From assembly GCF_901709675.1 (NCBI RefSeq), contig NC_051088.1, positions 15,862,193-15,926,192 on the forward strand: DNA of 64,000 nucleotides. Direction: 5' to 3'. Below are positions 36,980 through 47,900 of this stretch, one piece after another. The notes beneath the pieces were generated by a model, which saw nothing but the letters and a program-made list of their open reading frames with translations, did not search any database and had not been told where the DNA came from. Numbering within the stretch: position 1 is the first letter of the stretch; each line of letters starts with the position of its first letter. Position numbers and translations under genes: made by a program. The stretch comes from Syngnathus acus. Taxonomy: Eukaryota; Chordata; Actinopteri; Syngnathiformes; Syngnathidae.

Positions 36980-37400
36980 AGTGTAGGAGTGCCGTGTACT
37001 TTCATAGCGTACTGGTACCTGTAGTGTCGGTGGCTAGTAGTCTAATAGTGTATTGTGGTAGTGGCGGGGCCCTATTTTTGTCGGCAGGGTACGTAAGTGT
37101 GTGTTTTCAATTTATAGTGTAGTGGTGGTATGGTGTCATATTCTTGTCGTGTAGTACTATTGTGTAATACTGCAGTACTGTTGTAGTGTAAAAGTGTCAT
37201 AGTGTTTCTTAGTGCCATATTGTGGTTGTGCTGTAATGTTTAGTTGTATTGTAGTGATGGAGTTGGTGTGAAGTATTGTTGTATTGCAGTGTAGTTTAAT
37301 TGAGTCATAGTGTAGTCATGTTGTGGACTGCTACTGTTTGTAGTGTGTAGTTGTATCATAATGTGTTGTAGTTGAGTATAGTGATAACATTGGAGTGTGT
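36980..37400 (+). repeat. Degenerate TAGTGTAGT minisatellite
   Basis: About 400 bases of GTAGTGTAGTNGTGTCATA variants with irregular period. A second patch of the same sequence is at 38375-38470. Confidence 0.6.
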
Positions 37401-39020
37401 TTTTGTGTTTTGAGTTGCAGTCCTGAGAGAATCCCCAAAAAAGCATCAATTTATGACACCGACTCTTTTACAGCGGGTAAAAAAAAAATAGCATACAATC
37501 TGCAGTAGCTGTTGTGCTTACATGTGTGAAACAAGCTTAATGTGTTGCTGTCAAAAAAGCCGATAAGTGCCAGGATTATCTTTGGATTCTTCATTTTACT
37601 TCATTTTGATTATAAAAAAAAATCAAGTTTGAAGAAGAATGTAAAATAGAGTTTCAGCTTGTTTTTATAAGCACTCTTGTTTGGTTTTAATTGATTTTCT
37701 AGTTTTAGTGATTTAGGTCCTTTTTTGTAACTTTCTCAAAATGGCAGAATTTGGAGGTTGGTCAGTAAACATGTCAAATCACTTAGCAAGGTCATCGGTC
37801 AGAGTTTGACAGGTTTCTACTTCCTGTTGTTGTCCCACTGCTGTTGATTGATTTTTTTATCATTGTGAGTCAGACTGAAAGTGATTGGAAAGGAGCAGGG
37901 ACTATTTGCAGAAGGTTTGAGGCCAATCAAATGCACAAGAAATTGAATGAAGAAGCCCTTTAGTTGCTGAAATTTGGCCTCAGAACAGCAGTTTCTTTGG
38001 TCACCCAGGGTACATTTAATGATCCCAGTGTCAGAAACAGAAAGAATAACAATAAATATTGTTTGTCTCGCATTCATAAACCCATTGCTTCCCAGTACAA
38101 TCAATAGTTTTTGCAAATCACGTTTCACATATCAATAAATAAGATTTATTACTTTGAAAAATGTTGCAAATATGTGAAATGAAGCATTTTTATAGCATTA
38201 TTTTTTCCACCTATTGCACAGGTTATATACAGAAAAATATATTAAAATGGGTCCCATTAATCTATTTTGAAGCCGCTGATTTCCCCACTGATGCATTTGA
38301 GATGTATTTTTCTTTTTCTTTTTTTTCATTCAGCAAGTATGACGGTAGCGGTGTGGTATTTATTGCTTTACCCTAGTAGTTGCAGTATTGCTGTAGTGTA
38401 GTAGCAACGTGTCAGCGTTTTTCAGTGCAGCACTTGTGTAGTGTCATATTGTAGTAGTCTTGGAATGTATCATTTAAACTCTTATCAGAAAATTCCAGGA
38501 GATATACGGAATATATGTTTATCCTATCACAAATTAATACCAGTTTGGACAGAGCAAGCTGACCGCAAAATTGAGGTTGGTATCAATTTTAGCATTTGAC
38601 AGCAAATGCAACATTGTGCTGAGAGGAGAAAGTGTCATCTTGCAGCGTGGCTAATAATGGAACATAAACAAACAAGATGAGACAAAACAACTGTTTGGCT
38701 CATCTGCTTGTGTGCTGTTTAATTTTAGCGAGTAATGTTCTTTTTGTGTGCCCTGAGCGCTAAGTTTGCTTCAAACAGTGTTGTTTCGATTGATGTAGTT
38801 TTCAACACCCGCTAGTTGGAGGCTCCACGATGACCCACGTTTCACTGCAATGGCGTTTTTGGACTACGATGTAGACCAATATTAGCCGTTTGGGTGGAGC
38901 CCACCTGTTTGCGCCAGTGCAGTAGGAGGGAGGGAGTGTTGCATCACATTCCCCACAATAGCCTCTTTCAGACCAAACAGCCCAGGAACTCGTTTTGTTG
39001 TGTAGTTGTCTCGTAGTCTA
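37401..39020. other. Non-coding AT-rich sequence upstream of slc16a4
   Basis: Apart from the second TAGTGTAGT patch (38375-38470) I see no exon, RNA gene or named repeat here. Confidence 0.4.
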
Positions 39021-39022
39021 GT

Positions 39023-39106
39023 GAAACTAGATACAGTACTGGAAGCTAACAGAAATTAACGTGAAAACATTAATATCTGTTAGATCCCAGTACTGTATCT
39101 AGTTTC
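39023..39106. ncRNA. 84-nt near-perfect hairpin, candidate small-RNA precursor or tiny MITE
   Basis: Arms 39023-39059 and 39070-39106 (37 bases each) pair at 34 of 37 positions around a 10-base loop (CGTGAAAACA). The first 20 arm bases pair without a mismatch. The arm contains TACAGTACTG, the first ten bases of miR-101, but on the 5' arm and in a different context, so it is not a miR-101 gene. Strand and expression are unknown. Confidence 0.45.
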
Positions 39107-41484
39107 TTTGTTTCTAGATTTTGATTGGAGCCTTTTTTCTTAGCTCATAATGGTCCATGCAAATCGGCCCATTATTGTTTGCTTTGCCATAACCCTGCTT
39201 ACAGCTGGAATAACAAAAAACAGATTGGTTTGTGTACGCTAACGCAAGACAGGGTATATGGGTTCAAGCTAAAAGACAGTTTGGGTTAGAGTTCAACTTA
39301 TAATGAAACGATGGGAGTTTTTTCCTTTTTCCTCCAGGGTGTCAAAAACCGAATTTAACGTCTGCACCAGTAAAGAAGATGAGACTGTATTGGTCAAAAT
39401 GATGAAAAGTGCCTTTGGTGTCCTCATCAATATCATTCATTCATCATGAAAATGTTGCAGAATAACAAAACCTTTACTCTTAAAACATACCAGTACAATG
39501 AGTTCCTTAAAATATGTTTCCTTCTTTTTTTTACCGTTTTAAGAAAAATAATGTATTATACATATGCTGATGTCCTACACACCTCTTGACTGAAATAAAA
39601 TAAATTACATAAAAAGTTACTTGTTAAAATCAAATTGTTTTGACTATGGATTTGCTATTTTCATGATCATATTGAGCATCTTGCACTTGCCATGTTTGAG
39701 TCGCTGCCACTTAAAGACATCTTACAATGTCTTCACTGACATTACTAGCAGCGTTTTTGTCTTTCGTCAATGCAGACCGAATATTTACACATTTTACATA
39801 ATTGTCTTTTTTTTTACGTGTGGTTGGACGTTGTCAAGTTAAACATGTCCACTCTGTCTCTTGGAAATGCAAAACATTTTTGTTAACCAGTACCCAGTCT
39901 GTGGAGGTTCAAAATGTGCACATTAAATGTTAACATTAGCCAAAATGTCCATCCTGTCATAGTCCACCCTGTCAGCAAGCTTTCAATTTGCATATTCATT
40001 GCTTGCAGTTAAATTAGTTAAAAACAATGTGTGGGAGCTTGTCCAATATTCATGTCAGAATAACATCTACATGCAAGGAATATATATATTTTTTAAACAT
40101 TAAAACAAAGAGTGGATCACATTGACCCTTTAGTATTGCCGGTAAGAAAAAACAAAACCCAATAGGATGTTTGACAATGGGCTTTGAAATGATCTTTTGG
40201 TACAGTCTCTTTATTTGTGTCTAAAAACAAGACATGCTTGCTAGATTTGAGTAGTCCAAAAAGTGGGTCATGACTTTATGGTAAAGCGTGGCTGGGACCA
40301 TATGAGAAGGGTTAGAAAAACAGCTGAGCAAGTTTAATACTGAGGCAGTGTGTCCACTTCCAATTTGAGGCTTGGGTTAACGTTTCAGGCCGGCGAGACG
40401 CCTGGCTTAAGAAATGGTACCGTCCGCTTTTGGAAGTCATATCTAGAACAGAGAGAGCGTCACCCTGTAATGTGAGCCGTGGTTTGGGTTAAATGAGTCC
40501 AAACCTCCCACGCTTTTTAATAGCACCTGTGTGGACACAAATTACAGCTTCACAATCTTAATAGGTACATCAAAATTGACAATGTGCTCATTTATGCAGT
40601 GGTGTTATTTCCAAAATGTGGAATATGACATTTAATTGACATACACTGATGGGCCAACCTTTAATAAGACAAGAAAGACAAACTAACAAGTTAAACAATT
40701 TTTATCATAACATAAGACAGGCATTCTTTGCACTACTTTTTCAGTACACATGCTTTAGAGGAAAACTTTTTAAAATCTTTTTGGCAAGAGCCAGATTGAT
40801 ACATAAACCACTCAACGGACTTCTTCACAGTTTCAATCTGGGACTGCTTCACTGTGACCTGCTCAGGAAAGGAGGGACATTTGAGTACAATACTTCAAGC
40901 TGATTGGGCGATATGGCAACTTGTGCAGCCTTACCAAACTTTTATTTTGACCAATTACGGCAATGAAAATGCGAATCAAGAAATGAAAGGATCACAGACC
41001 TCGTGTCCGGTTGAAAGCGCCTTTCGGTGCACCTCTTCCAAAAAGAAACTGTGAGAACAGAATTAGTTGCAGCGCCCATGCATTTGTGCAGTGGTGTTTG
41101 TTTCACCCGGTCTCAGCGCTTCTTGTTTTCGTCGCAGCCACATGCCTCGCCCCCAAGCACATTGTTGCTTTGTGATTGATCCAGCCACCATTGGCTCGGG
41201 TCAGAAAAAATTTGATTTGAGTTGATTTTTTATTTTTTTGATGAAATCACAAATGCCGGGAGAATTCAGTTTTTGTAGGCAAGATTATAACAACCTTAGT
41301 GAATGGAATCTCTTACGTACACCCCAAAAGAAGATAGCAACTATTCTTCACAAATTTAAAATTAGGGATGCCAATATTGTACTTGGATTGCGGGGAAAAA
41401 AAGCTCCGATACTTACAAACTGATACTTTAGCAGTCTGACATATAACTTCAAGACTAAGACACCGCATGACTAAAATAGCTTTT
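39107..41484. other. Non-coding AT-rich sequence upstream of slc16a4
   Basis: No convincing exon, RNA gene or named repeat seen. If the 35.3 kb exon is used, this is slc16a4 intron. Confidence 0.4.
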
Positions 41485-41795
41485 AAAGTTAAAGTCCCAA
41501 TGATCGTCACACACACATCTGGGTGTGGTGAAATTTGTCCTCTGCATTTAACCCATCCCCGTGTGATTTTGATCCATCCCCTGGGGGAGAGGGGAGCAGT
41601 GAGCAGCAGCGGTGCCGCGCTCGGGAATCAGTTGGTGATCTAACCCCCCAATTCCAACCCATGATGCTGAGTGCCAAGCAGGGAGGCAATGGGTCCCATT
41701 TTTATAGTCTTTGGTATGACCTGGCCGGGGTTTGAACCCACAACCTTCCAGTCTCAGGGCGGACACTCTACTACTAGGCCACTGAGCTGGTTTTG
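41485..41795 (-). repeat. tRNA-derived SINE, minus orientation
   Basis: Read on the minus strand from 41795, it starts CAGCTCAGTGGCCTAGTAG (an A-box-like region) and continues to the B box GGTTCAAACCC, as in a pol III promoter. The other end carries the motif CACCACACCCAGATGTGTG and AATGATCGTCACAC-type sequence seen in dispersed fish repeats. Length is about 310 bases. Confidence 0.7.
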
Positions 41796-43031
41796 TTACA
41801 GGCTACATTGCAGCAAAATGTGAGACAAGAGAAGAACATGCAGTAAAATTTGTCAATGATGACAAATTGTTACTCTAACATCAGACGTAATGTCATGTTC
41901 AAGAAAAGTTTGTGTTTTTGAATAAAAGTAAAGCACATCTTCACCACAAGATGTAATGGCCTTATCAAGACTAAGAAAATGGTGGTAGGGCTAATACCTT
42001 CAATTTTGAAACTGTGAAACTATCCATCCCATAAATGTGTGTTGAACAGTGCTCAAGAGGGAGCTTCAAACATTTCTGACAAGTGTTTGCATTTCCATCA
42101 TATTTGACAGGTTCCTGCAGAAACAGACACTGGTTGGTCTTTGAAGGGTGCTGGGGAAATCCCAAAACATTAACAACAGTCCAATTCATGTAAATGCGCA
42201 TTCTTATTGGACAGTGGGGAAGATATTTACTGGGAAGTTTGAAACAGTACCGAGAACTGTGTTCCCGTCACATTTTCCACAATAACATGTACTTTGATCA
42301 TCTGTACTGTAACGATGACATTTTGTTTGATTTTTATGAGTGTTAAGGGTCTTGTTGCCAAAGTGGTTGGTTTGTGTACCTAATATTGTGGCCAGTGATT
42401 GTCAATCACGGAATGGTGTGTCGAAAGGAAACGTGTGGGCGTTTTGTACGTCCTGGTGGAAACGTGCCCAAACACGAGGCTGTTAAACCCTCGCCGCGAG
42501 ATGCCGATTGCAAACCCCCATTCCCCGATCCCGCAGACCCTTGGCACATTCTCAAACATGCACTCAGGCATGCTCGGCGAACAACTTATGAAAAGCACAT
42601 GGGAGGCAAATATTTCCCCGGCGGTACACTGGTCCAATTCATTCCTCTTTTAATCCGCTCTGAGTTTGCTGCCTAAAGACGTCTTGCTTTCTTGTACAAG
42701 TCACTTATTGATTCAGGCGCCAAGATACAGTGCTGCCTTCAAGTTCCGACACAATGCAGTCCATGACTTCCATTTGCTTGACTTTTGACCATTTGTCCAT
42801 TGAGATCAATGAAATTTGGAGTCATTCATTCCCAAAACTCAAATATATGTATACGTTTACAAAGTACATCAGGGTTGGGGAAATGTTTGTGCTCAAGGGC
42901 TACATTTGATTTTGAAAACAGACAAATATGACAGGTGGAAAAACACATGTAAACCATGCAAAAATATTTTTATAATTTGTTTAATTATAATTAATCAACT
43001 CATTTTTTGACAAATAAATGTAACAATGTTA
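41796..43031. other. Non-coding sequence between SINE and the ATCCATCC repeat
   Basis: A somewhat GC-richer patch at 42410-42660 has short open frames on both strands but no recognisable domain or flanking splice pattern. I assign nothing. Confidence 0.35.
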
Positions 43032-43400
43032 AACATCCATCCATCCATTTTCCGAACCGCTCAGTCCTCACGGGGGTCGCGGGCGTGCTGGAGCCTATCC
43101 CAGCCGTCATCAGGCAGTAGGCGGGGGACACCCTGAACCGGTTGCCAGCCAATCGCAGGGCACACAGAGACAAACAACCATTAGCACTCGCACTCACACC
43201 TAGGGACAATGTGGAGTCTTCAATTGGCCTACCAAGCATGTTTTTGGGATGTGGGAGGAAACCAGAGTGCCCGGAGAAAACCCACGCGGGCCCGGGGAGA
43301 ACATGCAAACTCCACGCAGGGAGGGCCGGAGGTGGAATTGAACCCACACCCTCCTAACTGTGAGGCGGATGTGCTACCCAGTGCGCCACCGAGCCGCCTC
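43032..43400 (+). repeat. Common teleost interspersed repeat (ATCCATCC...GAACATGCAAACTCC type)
   Basis: Starts ATCCATCCATCCATTTTCCG and continues through GGAGCCTATCCCAGC, GGTTGCCAGCCAATCGCAGG, ATGTTTTTGGGATGTGGGAG, AGAACATGCAAACTCCACGC and ATTGAACCCACACCCTCC to GTGCGCCACCGAGCCGCC. I recognise it as a very common fish repeat, probably LINE/SINE-derived; the exact family needs a repeat library. Truncated relatives lie at 11698, 35752 and 49417, all in the same orientation. Confidence 0.85.
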
Positions 43401-44991
43401 AATGTTAAACATATTACATAAATATTTAAATAGTTTTTTTTACACTGATGAACGTTTCACCTTAGAGCCCAAGTGTGCCTGCTTACAGGCGATTGCCTCT
43501 TTAAGTTCAAATTTACCCCCCAAAACGGCACATAAAATAAATAAAAATAACCCGTCGAGCAGAAAAGTTGCAGATTTAATGCCACTTTCCAGGTCCCTTC
43601 TCTCCACTTCTGTCTGTGTAACTGCTGCCCAGTTGCTGGCAAATGAGAGATGAATATTCCGCCACAGTTCAAGCAAAAGCTCCTGGAGTCCTATCTAACT
43701 GCTTAGGGGGGTTCACCATGTCTGGTAATGCACATGCATGATTGACACCTTGTCATTTGTTTTTCCTCTGGCAAAGTGTTCAGAAAGAGTTGATTTTCTT
43801 TCACGTCCTTCTACTAACGTATTGCCGTCAGGTCATTCCAACAAAGAAGACAAAATGTGATTTTTTTAGGGGCGGGGGGTTGACTTAAGTTTATCATCTG
43901 TATTATTTAGCAGTCTTGAGAGCAGCAGAGTGGATGTGAGGAGCAGGAATTTCTTGTTGAAATCCTGTTTCATATTACAGTACGAGGGGATACTCTAGTT
44001 ACACGTCTTTGCAGAGTGAAAGATGCAATCCCAAGGTCATTGTGAGGTTTTCGCTCGCACCATCGCAGTTCATTGTGGCTTCCAGCACTATTGTGTTACA
44101 CGTCAAACGTGTTAAGAGAAAAATCCCTCACTGAGGCGGCAACGTGCCATGACCGTCAAGTAAAAGCTGCATAATTGAGGGCCTGTTTTTTTTTTTTTTG
44201 GGTTATGTGTTATTTTTATTTATTTTTTTAAAGGCCATTGTTGCGCAATATGGCTAAAAGCAACTGCTGAACAACAGGGCTGATGAAAGGCAGATGTGGG
44301 GAGTAAGTAAGACAGGCCTATGGCATAATGGGTGGGACTCAGCAAGCTGCAAAACAAGGCAGAAAAAGCCAGCAGACAGTCCACGTGGGACGTTTATTGT
44401 GGGGAAGACGATGCTGTGACGCCAGATCGTCTGCTGCGGAAGACCTGGTTGTTCATTCTTGCCGTCGTGTAATGTGTAGGCGCCGCGATCTTTGGATTTG
44501 GAGCAAATGTCTGACTCGCTGTCGACAGCATTGCGTTTATATGTATAGCTTACCCATTAACAAGTTGCTGGGATCATCTGCTGCTGATCTGCAGAATTCC
44601 TCTGGTGGCGGCTGCGGGCACTTTATCGGTTGTGTGAGAGGTCCCACGGCAGGTATTATTGATTTGCAACTTTGGACTTTATGGCTCTTCTTAGCAGGAA
44701 AAAATGCATTCAGTGAACTTTAAGGATGATGACTCGGCAGAACTGACAGTTTTTGACCACGTTTGCTCATCACAAGTTGCTTTTTGCTATTTTGGACCTC
44801 GTATCACATATGCATGGATGCACACTTTAGTCATCATCATCATCATCATCATCATCTGTCAAAATACATAAGTCGAACTAAAGCTACATCAAGCATCAAT
44901 TTTCCAACGGTGTGAACTTAGCTGCACATCTATCGTTCATTTTACACAGCGCATATTGATTGTTTTGTTTACTCGGATTTACAGTGCAGCC
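43401..44991. other. Sequence directly upstream of the slc16a4 start codon
   Basis: Contains a (CAT)n microsatellite at 44831-44855. Splice acceptors ACAG (44984) and TGCAG (44989) stand just before the ATG, so the leader is probably spliced from farther upstream. No other gene is seen. Confidence 0.4.
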
Positions 44992-47900
44992 ATGAAGCTC
45001 TTCAGGAAGGACGATATCTCCACAAAGAAGGACAAGGATAATGAGATCCAGTATGAGGAGCCACCAGATGGCGGCTGGGGCTGGATGGTGGTGCTGCATT
45101 GTTTCCTGGTAACGTGGAGACGAATCATGCTTCCTGCTTTTACGTATATCTGGAAACTAAACATTGGCGCAACATGGAATGGCGGAATGCGCTGAAAAAA
45201 AACTTTTGATCCAGTCCAGCACCAGACTGTGATCTTGTTTTTGTTTTTTTAGGTTAACGTCCTCGTGATGGGAACGCTGAAGACCTTCGGGATCTTCTTT
45301 TTGGCATTCCAAGATGAGTTTGGGGGCTCAGCAGAAAGCATCAGCTGGATCGGTTCCATCATGTCCAGTTTGCGTCTCTCTGGAGGTTTGACAACACCAT
45401 CTTTTCCTGTATCGCTTCCTCACAGGGTGCTGCTCCAGTCTTGTTCATTTTTCCTTGGTTCTGTCTTTTCTCTCCATCTCTATCTTCTCAAAACTCATCC
45501 TGTCTGTCTGCGTTTATAATAAATATCCATTTAAGTGTCAAAAATGATAGAATCACCAGTCTCGGATGATGTTCATTCAATTGTATGGCTTTAAGAAACA
45601 CTAAAAGAAATCAAGAATTTAAATGTGGTAGTCAGTACTTCTTGCAACGGAAGGAAAACCGACTGGACTCACTCAATTCTGAGGAGCAAAAAAAAAGTTA
45701 TGGACTTAACGAGCAATAAACAGTCCTTTCTTTGATTGTTTTGCTACATCATCTTTGGAGGTTGGAGCATCTTCATGGACCATTTTCTTGAATTTCCACC
45801 AAAGATTTTCAATCGGATTGCGATCCGGATTATTTGCGGCATTAACCTTACGTGCCCTTCTTCAAGGAATGTTATCGCAGTTTCTGCTCTATGACTAGAG
45901 GCATTATTATCTTGAAAATCTATTTCATTATCCCCAAACGTCCTTTGAGTTGACAGACGAGAAAAATGTCCAAAATGTCAACTTGTGCCTGTATTGAAAA
46001 TGTAATGTCAGCATATTTCCTTCAGATATTGGTCTTCATGAATCTTATTGGAACAGCAGCGGACAAAAATTCCAGCATCATCATCACCTTGTCCGATGCA
46101 GTTTAGTGATTCATCTGTTCTGATGGCTTTCCCGATGTAACCTTGTTTTTTCCTGCTTAAGTCTTAACGATGGCTTTTGTTGAGCTTTTCCATAAGCTGT
46201 TTTACAGTTTGGTCACAGATGCTGACTCCACTTTCCTCCCATTTGTTTTGCTCTCCATTTTCTGTTTTCAAGACGTATTGCTTTCTGTTTTCCTGTCTTG
46301 ACGCTTTCATTAACACCCATGCTGTACCGCTGTGCTTGCCTTTAACATCCTTCTCATGCTGTTTGTATTTTGTACAGATTTTAGACAGCCCACTAGACAA
46401 CCTACAATTCCTTTCCTTTGTTTCAATTTGTGCTGGAGCCATGATTCATCTCAGTCCACTTGGTGCAACGGCTCTTAGGTTTGATTCCTGCTGTTTAACT
46501 GAACACTTATGAGCAGATCTGATTTGATGCAGGTGATAGTTTTGGCAATGGAAATTTACAGGGTGATTTCTTTTTTTCCCTCAGAATTGTGATCCCATTT
46601 TACTTGTTGTAAAAATGTAACCGTTACTGACTAATGCATTTTTTCTTGATTTCCTTGAGTGTTTTTTAAAGCCAGAACGTTGCCATTTGAGATTACTTTA
46701 GTTTTGAGTCGTGTCTGAGATCTGACTTGTACGAAAACAACTGAATGAACATCCTCACGGAGTGGCGATTCCAAATTTTGTTTCCAGTGGTTCCCTGTGC
46801 TGAAAATTGTTCTGTCATATAAAAAGGCATACAGATAGAACACACCACATTACCGACCATCTCAACAGATGAAAGCTCATGACATTTGAAAAGATGAAAA
46901 TATAGTTACAGAATCCTCTGTCCAGTGCCATAATTGGTTTGCCAGGTGTTTGCGGATGTGCTTGTCTCTTCATGCTTCCTCCCTTTTCTGTCACCCATCA
47001 GCACCCATCGCCTCGGTGGCCTGTGCCAAGGTAGGAACCAGGTTGACGTCCATCACCGGGGCCGTGCTGGTCAGTGGGGGCTTCCTCATCAGTATTTTCG
47101 CCAACAGCGTGGTGTTCCTCTACATCAGCATGGGAGTCATCGTAGGTGAGAAGGAAATGTCTTCTTCTTGTGGTTCCATGTAATGACTCCAGGACCCCCC
47201 TTCTTCAACATAACTAGCATTTTTTTTCTTCTCGAATGAGACGACGGAATTATTGGTTGCAGATTATTTTGCAGATCTCCGTTTGAGAACCACTGCTTTA
47301 AAGATGAAGTCAACACCCACATTTTTTTGACAATAATTTGGTATATGTGCCCCCACGGCATTCTGCACAGAACGTATTCCAAAGAAATGTTTTGGGTTGA
47401 CTTTCCTCCATGCAGGAATGGGTTTCGCACTTCTGTACCAATCCTTCTCCGTGGTCACGGCACTCTACTTTCGAAAGAAGTTGGCAACGGCCTATGCCAT
47501 CGGACGCTCTGGGATGGGTTTGACATTTGCCCTGGCTCCGTTCACTCAGCTGCTTCTGGACCAGTATGCTTGGCAAGGTAGGTGGGGCAAATGCATCACT
47601 ATAAATAAACAAATACGGACATTCACATATTTTTTTCAGTGGTGGGCCACGCCTTTCGGATGTAGATCTTTGAATTTTCGTCCACTCCCGGCCTCATGCC
47701 ACACGTGTTTCTCTGAACCAGAGCATGGGAGAGTGCTGACCCACCCGGATGAATTCTAATACGCTCTCATATACTCAATATGAAATTTGGTTCAGATTTG
47801 CAAAAAAAAAAAACTTCATTCTTTTAGCTGTACAGGGCCTGCAATCCTGCAGTTTACGTTGCTATAGCAACACATAATAGAAGCTGAAATCTAATTGGCC

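Noticed and set aside
39023-39106. Calling the hairpin a mir-101 gene
   Set aside because: Only the first ten bases of miR-101 match, they lie on the wrong arm, and the rest of the precursor differs.
42374-42676. Overlapping open frames of 84-100 codons upstream of slc16a4
   Set aside because: Both strands are open, no known motif, no neighbouring exon-like signals.
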